From the NCBI GenBank assembly GCA_944990035.1, contig CALYLX010000146.1:124001-188000 (forward strand): 64,000 nucleotides of DNA, given 5' to 3'. Position 1 is the stretch's first letter. Every line of letters starts with the position of its first letter. The DNA is from Clitopilus passeckerianus (lineage: Eukaryota; Basidiomycota; Agaricomycetes; Agaricales; Entolomataceae). A model generated the notes under the pieces. It saw nothing but the letters and a program-made list of their open reading frames with translations, did no database searches and had not been told where the DNA came from. Below are positions 1-8,176 of the stretch, one piece after another. The position numbers and the translations under genes were made by a program.

Positions 1-2075
1 AGCGTCTGATATGCGTAAGCGCCTGTTATCCTCTCTGGTCCCTGTGATTCGACGGTCAATGGCTGTTACCAACAGAAAATAACCGACTTACCAATCGTGC
101 CTCTGCGTAGGACATGTCCGATGTCCTGGAATCATGTCATTAAGGATACGCTGAAGTTTAATCAAAACACAAAACGTCACGCACGCATGGGTGGGTTGCA
201 CACTCGCGATAACTTCAAGTATAGTGGTCAGCGAAATGGTTAGCAACAAGGCGAAGCCAAAACTCACCTCCAAGCTTGCCAATCCGTTCTAGGTCTTCTT
301 TGGCGAATATCTGGGCATGCTCAATCCTTGGCCGCCACTCGCTGGCATTTGCGCCTCCTTTAATCAAGAGCTCCTCGTAGATGTCCAATATATCGTGGTT
401 GCACGGTCACCGATACAATGAACTCCCTGTAGGCTTATTTTTAGTCCCATTTTGATTGAACTTGAGTGATTTACATACCACTTGGAAGCCGTCCTTCCAA
501 AACTGCTTGATCCACTTTGAAAGGGTTTCAGGTGGGGTGAGAAGCAGGCCGTTAGTATTAGGTTTGTCGCTATATGGCTTAAGGAGCGCAGCTCCCCAGG
601 ATCCAAGTGCACCTGAGAAAGGGAAGCTGAATGTCACCAGGTGACATTTCATGTACTACAGGGCACTTACCATCAGCATAAAGCTTCACGCCGCGAACTG
701 TCAGATGCTCCTGGTGACCGTAATTCTCGAGTTTCGTGACCTTGTCACCCCAATATTCTTGCGACTCTACGTGGGCCAGAGTGTACACTCGAAGCTGTCC
801 AGGGATTAGAATAGACGAAGAGGTTCAGCAATAGGACGAGCCTACAGGTAGTCTGCCTTCGTCTGCTTGTCTGTGACGTCCCGCAACAGTTAGTATACGG
901 AATCAATGCGTAAAACAGACCGCAAACCTCTTGAATGTGTCAATGTGGTCGAGCCTTGCGTCAGCGTCATGTATGGTGGTTAAACCGTGTGAAAGCGCAT
1001 CTTCCATTGTCGTCCCAAAGAACTCGTCCCTCTGCTCATCGGTCCATTCCGGGGTTGGAATGAGGTCTTGAGCGTTATCGATGAATATGCCAGTGGGCTT
1101 TCCTTTAGAATCTCTGATGATTGCGCCGCCTTCTACCTCGGCCGGAAGCTCTCCCATAAGTTCCAAAACACGAGGAGATACCCAGCGGGCATGTCCATCC
1201 ACTCTCCTCAGAGAGATGGGCCTTCCGCGAAGGATGGGGTCACTATCGAGCTGAGCCTGGGCCCTTCGGTAAGTCGTGTGATGAGGACCCGAAGAATTAG
1301 AACTAACTGCTGTCGGGAACTGTTTTCCTTCCCATTTTGTCTGGTCCCAGCCCATGCCTTCTATCCACTTGTTGGTATCATTCTCAATTTCCGGGTGATT
1401 CTTGAGGTATTCTTTGATGAGTGTAACGACGTCTATTTGCAACGATGTTCAATTGCCTGCTTGTAAATTACGAGGGAGTCCGAACCTGGTACAGAAGACG
1501 CGTTCATAAGTGGGAGCTGCCTCATGAAGCCGTATTCAAGGATGTGCGCGTGCGCGTCTGAATAGTTCCCGGCTTCAGTTTTCGTGCGTTGCATGAATCA
1601 AAGTGCCCAAACCTGTAAGCCCCGGAACAATAATTGAATTAGCCTCGAGCATGGAAACGTGTGGTCCGAGTGCTTTGTTGATCCACTGAGGCAGATATTG
1701 GCTCCAGGTCCATTTCTGCTGCATTGCATCTGCGAAAAGCGTAAGTGTTTCTCTTGAGATTCAGGTGGTCAAAGCCTCTCCACCTAGATTTCCTACATCC
1801 AAGATTTTAGACCCGTCAACGTGAATACACTGAACACGTGGATTGGCACTGTCGACGGTGTATATTTTGCTCGCTCCAGAACATATGACATAGTCCGAGC
1901 GATTTATTGCGAACTGGAATGCTATTAGAAGTCCCCAGAGCCATAGGAAAGGTCCACGAGATAGAGTTGGGCCGGGAGGGCTCGCATTTCTTTGAACTGC
2001 AGCTTGTTCAGGCTTGTTTGCGCCTTCCTTCTTGGCCTTGTCCTTGTCAGTAGCGTGCTTTCCGTCGGTGTCCAT
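1..2075 (-). CDS. YtcJ-type amidohydrolase A, 3' end outside window, one apparent frameshift
   Basis: Amidohydrolase family 3 (YtcJ-like metal-dependent hydrolase); the true substrate is unknown. The first ATG (2075) gives a Lys-rich N-terminus, then a hydrophobic segment (about residues 43-58, LWLWGLLIAFQF), suggesting a membrane anchor or signal anchor. Family motifs follow in order across exons: DAHAH (metal-binding HxH) near 1555, the DDxD-like middle region at 903-1442, LYADG near 690, GALGSWGAALL near 600, HCIGDRA near 410, and VQPTHA..TSDM near 100-210. An intron (about 113-186) splits PTHA from TSDM. The C-terminal GSDFPVE part lies beyond position 1. At 399-400 the frame breaks directly after HCIGDRA: one extra A restores alignment with the paralogue at 8177-10773. 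It is therefore either a pseudogene or carries an assembly indel. Family confidence is high; exon ends are approximate. Confidence 0.82.
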
Positions 2076-2179
2076 GGCGGCAGCGGACCAGGTTGGGGCT
2101 TGAGATTATCCGCATTTGGCAGCTCTCCTTGAAAGATCTGATTACGTGAGAAACGATAAACTCGACCTCGAAGACGACC

Positions 2180-3000
2180 ATGCCATCCAAGAAGAAGGCG
2201 GCAGCAGCTACAGCAGCAGCGGCAGAGGATACTCAACCACAAGCAACAGAGGAAACTGTGACAGCTCCAGCAGCGGAACCGGTGGCACCCCTACAAGTAC
2301 TGTATTGCTCAGGTTCTCGCCAACACCTGACACTGATCCTCATGGCGTTGACCACTCTTTGGTTCTTCTAGTCTGCTCGTTTCCCCCGGAATACTGTGAA
2401 TTTGGGTCCAGTTTGACAAGATGTAAAGAGTGGCTCAACGAAAGCCACCCTGATCTGTACAACCAATTCTATTCTGAAGGTAGGTGTTCTCCCTTTTTGA
2501 TGGAGGTACAACTTAATTTATGAACCCCAGGTGCTCTTGCTTCAAAACTTGGGACACTGAGCCTGGATAAACAGCAGAAGTTGGAGAAGGATACGGCAAA
2601 GAAAGAAGCAAAGGCGGAAGCCAAAGCAGATGCTGCTCTGAAGAAAAAGATGTCGTCTCAGGTGTCTACTATTCATCTTTCCGCTTCTTCACTACTCAAA
2701 CACTGGTTTCAGATCACCATTAAACGAATAGAACGAAACAAACGGAAACATGTAACATCCATTCATGGCCTTGAAGCATTCGACATCGATCTCAAGAAGG
2801 CCGCGAAACAATTCGCATCGAAGTTCGCCACAGGTGCATCTGTCACCAAGGACGCCCAAGGACGGGACGAAATTGTTGTGCAGGGAGACGTCAGCGACGA
2901 ATTGCTCGAAATGATTGAGAATGGTGCTGGACTTCTGAAGGGTATACCAGCTGACAACGTCGAGATCATCGAGGAGAAGAAGAAGAAAGGAGGAGAGTAA
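2180..3000 (+). CDS. TMA22: Density-regulated protein DENR / Tma22 (translation recycling factor)
   Basis: Homologue of DENR/Tma22, which with MCT-1/Tma20 acts on the 40S ribosome in recycling and re-initiation. The ATG at 2180 opens a Lys/Ala-rich N-terminus, then LQVLYC..C and PPEYCEF (the N-terminal Cys motif), a Lys/Ala-rich linker, and a C-terminal SUI1/eIF1-like domain (ITIKRIERNKRKHVT, then FASKFATGASV and the GAGLLKGIPADNVE ending). I infer introns at 2313-2371, 2480-2530 and 2662-2712. The last is 51 nt, in frame and free of stops, so its retention would add 17 residues. The spliced length (about 200 aa) fits the family. It is transcribed away from amidohydrolase A; the two ATGs lie only about 100 bp apart, which implies a shared divergent promoter. 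Confidence 0.93.
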
Positions 3001-3064
3001 ATGCGATAAATAGGTTATAACATAGGATTCAACATGAGTGGAAGACAACAAGTAACAACTCCGT

Positions 3065-5740
3065 TTAAGCATCGCTGGCTTTCACTCCAGCTTTCCTGTG
3101 TTCAGGCACTTCAGCATCTTTAGGTTCGTCCTTGTCAACAGCTTCGCCAACGAACGAAGGGAACCTTTGCACAGAAAGGTTAGTACACCGACAGAAAACC
3201 GAAAGACCAGATCGCACCGAGGAACGCCGTCCTTTGTGAGCTCTTGGAACCGATAGGTTATGATGGCTCCCACTTTTGGCGGGTTTTTACGTTGCTTGTC
3301 GCTGAGCCCGGTACCAACATTGAAAGTCTAAATTCTCAGTGTCAGCTACGTAAATAGCTAGCTGGAAGAGAACGTGATACCTTCCCAGATGCCATTTTGC
3401 ATTTTAAAGCACCTGTTGAACCAGTATGTTTCCCCTTTCCAGGAGCATACCCAGTAACCACCGCCTCAGCGTCATAAAAGGTCTTGATCTTCAAGAGGGT
3501 CGCGGAGCGCCTGCCCTCATAAACACTAAAAAGGTATCAGAAACAAAGTCTTTAACAAATTCGTTCACACTTACGAGCCAGCTTTCCTGAGCATAAGACC
3601 CTCTCCACCCAGACCTTCCACCTCCTTGAGCTTGTCAAGAACATGTTGCCTGTCCTTTGCTTCCTCATGCTCGACAACGACCACGTATTCCGATGCATGA
3701 GTCCCATCCTTGCCGAAGAGTGTCTTCAGGGAGGCGATGCGGTCCTCGAATGGTTCGTCGGCCTTGGTAGGAATGTCAAAGACCTGGAAAGTGATCTTCT
3801 TCCAATGGGGTGAGTTAACAGTCTTGACAACTGAGACGGTGGACTGGAACTCTTGTCGGCCACCGAAGAGTTCACCATCTAAAGTAACGTCCTTGGGTAG
3901 CACTGCAGAGAAAACGGCATAAATAAGCTGGGTCAGTGATCATTTGAGATGAGGCACTTACCATCCAAGAACCATTGAGGGGGTGTGAACGGATTGCCCA
4001 ATCGACTAATCATCCGTTTGCCATCGTAATAGGTCCTGGAAGAGTAGCTTGTTAGCCTCCTTTCGTTATAATGTGACCACCTCTCTCCAACCTGACGCCA
4101 TCCAACTTCTCAGAGATCCACCAACCGGTGGGGTCAGAGCCAGTTTCGATTTCCCACTTATTGGCAAGAAGTAACTCTGGCACCTCCTTGGATGTGGGAG
4201 CGTCATCTGCTTCATCCTCGTCTCCGTCGTCGTCTCCCTTGGCTTTGCCTTTCTTGGAGGCGGGCTTCCGAGCTGCTTTCTTTGCGCCTTTGGGCGGTGG
4301 ACCATCGGGGTTCTTGAGTTTGACTCTGGCAGCTTCGTAGTCTACTCCAAGAAGGGCGCCGAGATGCTTGCACGTTCGAGCGTTGACTGGAACGCCACCC
4401 TGTAGAGATGCATGAGCTTTCCAACCTCACAAGTATTCCAAGAAGTCCTTACCTGATTTCTCCAGGCAGGGCAAGTGCTGCAGATGAATGTAAGTTCTCC
4501 AGCCAGACAAATTGTAGAACGAGAGGAACGTACCAGTAGAAATGATCGAATGTCCTCTTCACTTTGTAGGTAGAAGAGCTATTGGATCTGTTAGTACATG
4601 TTCTGCTACATCGAATGCGATTTAGGAATTACCTAGATTGTGACTTGACTTCCTTCTCTTCACCGTCAGCAAGGACAACCTTAGGCTTATGCCCGTCAAT
4701 TTCCGCTAATTCATCGTCTTCAGTGGCATCCTCTGGCTTAGGAGAGATCGGTGCTTCTTCTTCTTCTTCTTCTTCTTCATCCTCCTCAGGAATTGTTTCG
4801 TCGACGTTCATTTTGTCGCCGTCATCAGCCTCTTCCTCCTTCATGGCTTTGGTAGTAGCTCTAGTGGACCTAGTTGAGGCAGTAGAGGACGGCTTTTTAG
4901 AGGTTGAGGGCGGCTTTCTGGTTTTCGAAGCAGGCTTCTTTTCTTCTACCTCCTCGACCTTCTGGCGTTTCGAAGCGGGTTTAGCTCTGGAAACGGGCTT
5001 TCTCTTCGCGGGCTTCTCGTCTTCCTCCTCCTCCTCCTCGTCAGCAGGTTGCTTACGCTTTGAGGCAGGCTTAGTTGGCGCCTTAGCCCTCGAGGCAGGT
5101 TTCTTCTTGGCTGGTTTTTCGTCTTCCTCGGCCTCGTCGTCGTCATCATCATCATCGGGCAGCTTGCGTTTAATGGCAGGTTTGGCTGTTGTCTTGGCTT
5201 TCGGAGCTGGCTTCTTCTTGGAACCTGAAGCTGCAGCTGCCTGACCATCCGGGTTCTTCACCTTCAAGCGTGCAGCTTCGTACTTGTCACCCAGAAGGGA
5301 TTTGAGATGCTTGCATGTACGTGCATGTACTGGTTGTCCGCTCTAGAGAAGCTGTCAGGTCGTTTGGTCGTTTCATGTCACTGAACAATTCTAACCTGGT
5401 TTCTCCACGCCTAAGCAGTGGAAAATTCGTCGTTAAGCATTTGTACACTGGTTTCGTATAGTAACACGTACAGGGCATGAACTGCAGGCAGGACGCAACT
5501 GTCAGTAATGCAAATAAATTGAAAACGGTGGTATAATACCAGTAGTAGTGGTCGAAGGTCCTTTTCACTTTATAAACGGATTTACTAAAGACAGGTTGAA
5601 GTCAGCTCCTACAGGTTTCGCCAGGGCTGAACAACGCAGAATTCAGACCTTGATTGAGACCCAACCTCCTTCTCCTCTCCGTCCTTCAGGACAACGTTCG
5701 GTTTGAGTCCGTCAATTTCAGCCAATTCGTCTTGAGACAT
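3065..5740 (-). CDS. ATP-dependent DNA ligase with two N-terminal SWIM zinc fingers
   Basis: Nucleic-acid ligase of the small ATP-dependent type. The N-terminus (ATG 5740, MSQDELAEIDG) carries a SWIM-type zinc finger: YKVKRTFDHYY, then CTCPAWRN, then RTCKHL. A long acidic/basic low-complexity linker follows (5260-4640, repeating KPAKKKPxSRAK-like and poly-E/poly-D blocks). The whole DELAEIDG + SWIM module then repeats (about 4690-4340; second CKHL near 4370). The nucleotidyltransferase domain follows: motif I KLDGVR (near 4100), motif III LDGELFGG (near 3870), motif IIIa FQVFDI, motif IV EGLMLR (near 3600) and motif V LLKIK (near 3490), with a short OB-like C-terminus ending in KASDA. All catalytic motifs, including the adenylated Lys, are present. 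Several short introns are evident. SWIM domains bind DNA or protein; pairing two of them with a ligase is unusual to my knowledge. A DNA-repair role is inference. It shares a 413-bp divergent promoter with the ISG12-like gene. Confidence 0.85.
4757..5160. repeat. Trinucleotide microsatellites inside the ligase linker
   Basis: Runs of TTC/TCC near 4757-4790 and 5025-5042, and of TCG/TCA near 5135-5160, encode poly-Glu and poly-Asp on the minus strand. They explain the long Ser-rich open frame seen on the plus strand here. Confidence 0.8.
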
Positions 5741-5870
5741 CGTGAAAGCTTGAGGTCTGTCGTTCTCTGTGGTTGGAAAGAGTTGCAACAAGACTTGTAT
5801 TTAAACAGCGCTCACGGTGCGCGGTCGTCGGTGGATGGTCAGGTACTCCCGTCGTCATCGCGCGTCTATT

Positions 5871-6560
5871 GGGGCTGTGCTTGACTCGCGTCCAACTCCA
5901 AGTCACACCACGCGAGTCAGACGCGTCCACGACGCGACTCCAGTGTCAGAGCCAATGGAATGCATCTGGGAGTGGCTGAAAATAGTTCATGCATGTTGAG
6001 GGACACGAATTGCTCAATATCGCTGAGTATCTAGATTAGTTTTGGAGAATTCCCTTTCTCCTTCGTCACAAAGCACGTGATGCTATTGTCAGTATTTATC
6101 GAGGCACGAACTACTAGTACGACTTCACAGCTTCACCTTCAACCATACACACATGTCTTCCTCGCCGTCTTCTAACAATAAATGTGCCACTTTCCCGAAT
6201 CTTGTCTATGCTTTACGACTGCTAACAACAACGAATAGCTGTGATTGGCGCGGTGGTTGGCACTGTCGGTGCAATTGCTCTCGCTCCAGTGCTTGTTCCT
6301 GCAGCACTGGGTATAATCGGATTCGGTGGCGCCGGGGTTATAGGAGGTTCGTATGCAGTTTACATCAATAAATACATCTTCTCAAGCTCTACAAAGGTTC
6401 CATTGCAGCAGGTGCTCAGGCGGGCATAGGAAATGTCGTTGCTGGGAGTTTGTTTGCAGTAGCCCAGAGTATTGGCGCCGGAGGTGCCATACCCGCAGTT
6501 GTCTATGCGGCTGCTGGGGCCATGGGTGCGGCTGCAGGAGCAAGAGCTACACATTCAAGT
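5871..6560 (+). repeat. Tandem duplication unit A (promoter plus ISG12-like domain)
   Basis: Positions 5871-6560 resemble 7207-7905 from promoter to the end of the ISG12-like domain. Shared blocks include GCTGTGCTTG...TCGCGTCCAA, the AGTCAGACGCGT box, GACGCGACTCC, a following GAGCCAAT, both intron positions and the coding exons. The two units form a direct tandem duplication that includes regulatory DNA. Confidence 0.8.
5883..5942. promoter_or_regulatory. ACGCGT-containing palindromic promoter element
   Basis: GACTCGCGT (5883-5891) is the exact reverse complement of ACGCGAGTC (5910-5918). It is followed by ACGCGT (5921-5926) and GACGCGACTC (5931-5940). The element lies between the divergent ligase and ISG12-like starts. 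ACGCGT is the core of the yeast MluI cell-cycle box; use by MBF here is inference. Confidence 0.5.
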
Positions 6561-6881
6561 GATTCAGACAACACCAATGCCGCGAACGACCGACGAAATT
6601 GGGATAACCCACCCTACCGTGTTTACCGCCGCAGGGGCGCTCCACCTCCTAGCCACCAAGAAAGCTGCTACATTTGTGGCAACGAACAACACGATGGTGA
6701 TCACTGCCCCGAAGCTACTAACGGATTCCTTATAAAAGGTAGCAATGGCTGGCGTGGCCCCGATAAAGAAGTCGTCTGCGTGGACTTCAACAGAGCATCA
6801 GGATGCCAGCACAACAGCTGCACTTTGGCACACATCTGCACCCGCTGCGGAAGCCAACGCCATAATGCCCAGAATCATTAA
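6153..6881 (+). CDS. ISG12/IFI6-like membrane protein fused to Cys/His zinc-knuckle tail
   Basis: Exons are 6153-6183, 6239-6346 and 6397-6881. The splice sites restore one frame of about 207 aa. Residues 12-100 form a Gly/Ala-rich hydrophobic domain (IGAVVGTVGAIALAP, GIIGFGGAGVIGGSIAAGAQAG, SLFAVAQSIGAGG) typical of the Ifi-6-16/ISG12 family (PF06140 type), whose animal members sit in mitochondrial or ER membranes. After a polar hinge (ATHSSDSDN) comes a CCHC-like knuckle, CYICGNEQHDGDHCPE, then a C/H cluster, CVDFNRASGCQHNSC..H and CTRCGSQRHNAQNH. The latter resembles the CCCH + CCHC tail of some fungal retroelement or recombinase proteins. The paralogue at 7519 lacks this tail. Function is unknown; membrane tethering of an RNA- or protein-binding zinc module is inference. 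Confidence 0.75.
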
Positions 6882-6906
6882 AGGGTTGCCATTATTCTTC
6901 CGTTCC

Positions 6907-6975
6907 CATGAGTTGCAGTATATCTTGTCATGTAACATGACAAGATACATGTGACAAGATGTACTACAACTCATG
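6907..6975. repeat. Imperfect inverted repeat (3' hairpin)
   Basis: Outer arms CATGAGTTG (6907-6915) and CAACTCATG (6967-6975) are perfect reverse complements. The interior repeats CTTGTCATGT/ACATGACAAG and a further GACAAGAT copy. It sits 26 bp after the ISG12-zinc-knuckle stop codon and could form a hairpin in the 3' UTR, or be a remnant of a small palindromic element. Confidence 0.6.
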
Positions 6976-7206
6976 TTGTTCCGCTTCGCCGTCTCTGTCT
7001 TGACGTTTCTTCCCAGTTAATCGTCAACTAAAACATCGGATTTGTACTTTTGTGACACAAGAAAACTCAGCGAATATTCACTTCCTCTTATTTTCTGAAT
7101 CAATGATTCATTCAACTCCATAAACATTTATACGACTCACATCAGGTAGAAGTTCAAGTTCTGGCATGTATACGTCTGTGTACGCTGTAACTTGGGGTGT
7201 AGGGAT

Positions 7207-7905
7207 CCGCTGTGCTTGCCTCGCGTCCAAGTCGGGCCACGGAGTCAGACGCGTTCGCGACGCGACTCCGCTATTGAGCCAATCAGAGAGCGTCGCCGAC
7301 ATGGACTGACAACCTCCTGCGTGTTGGAGGATACAATCCGCTAAATGTATCAGAGAGTCTGGGAGTGGTTTGGGGGAGATTAATTACTTCCATCTTCGCC
7401 CCAAACACGTGATGTAATTACTGCCTGTTGCCACTGTATGCGCATAAAGCACCGAGCGCTTGAGCTGTTGAGACTTGGCTCGAACTTCAACCTCAAGTAT
7501 ACAGACATATCTTCTTTGATGTTTTCTATAAATTGTGCCATTTCCTTGAATACTTTTGCGCTTGACGACTGCTAACAACGACGGATAGCTCTGATTGGTG
7601 CCGCGGTTGGGACCGCTGGTGCAGTTGCTCTCGCGCCCGTGCTCGTTCCTGCAGCATTGGGTGTAGTTGGATTCGGTAGTGCCGGGGTTATAGGAGGTTT
7701 GTATGCTTCTGATAAATAATAAATGCATCTTACCGAAAATCTTCATAGGATCTTTTGCGACAGGTGTACAGGCGGGGATAGGGAATGTTGTGGCGGGGAG
7801 CTTGTTCGCTGTAGCTCAAAGTATTGGCGCCGGAGGTGGAATACCCACACTTGTTTATGGGGCTGTAGGTGTTCTGGGAGCATTGGCGGGAGCAGGAGCG
7901 AGAGC
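7207..7905 (+). repeat. Tandem duplication unit B (promoter plus ISG12-like domain)
   Basis: Second copy of the unit at 5871-6560. It keeps the ACGCGT box (7249-7254), GACGCGACTCC and both introns, but the coding region ends after the hydrophobic domain. Confidence 0.8.
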
Positions 7906-7909
7906 TTAG
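7519..7909 (+). CDS. Short ISG12/IFI6-like protein
   Basis: Exons are 7519-7534, 7589-7696 and 7749-7909, giving about 94 aa. The protein is almost entirely the Gly/Ala-rich Ifi-6-16/ISG12-like domain (ALAPVLVPAALGVVGFGS, SLFAVAQSIGAGGGIP) and ends GAGARA-stop, so it has the usual short length of the family. The ATG that corresponds to the start of the neighbouring copy has become ATA here, so translation likely begins at the next ATG (7519), giving a shorter leader. Intron positions and phases match the 6153 gene, supporting a recent tandem duplication followed by gain or loss of the zinc tail. Confidence 0.72.
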
Positions 7910-8176
7910 TAAATCTTGTCAGCGGGTGCCTCTTCTGCGTGTCTGTATTCAAGTTGACCGTTTGCATTTCCTTGTGTTTTCTTGTCCCACTTGACCTATT
8001 TCCTGGCCATACCCCTGTCCCGAGAACCAGATCCTGAACTTTCACGACTTGAAAATACTGGAGAAGGCTTGATTCCACTTCCTTTGTGAAACAAGAATAT
8101 CATCAGCGTAAGCGAGGACGAGGTCAGAATGCATTGCCAAAAATGACTACATGACATATGTAGACGTTACTCGGCA

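Noticed and set aside
4582..5244. Long Ser-rich plus-strand open frame
   Set aside because: Antisense of the Glu/Asp/Lys-rich linker of the ligase gene; its composition is explained by the microsatellites.
7384..7746. Minus-strand 120-codon open frame
   Set aside because: Antisense to the second ISG12-like gene and its promoter.
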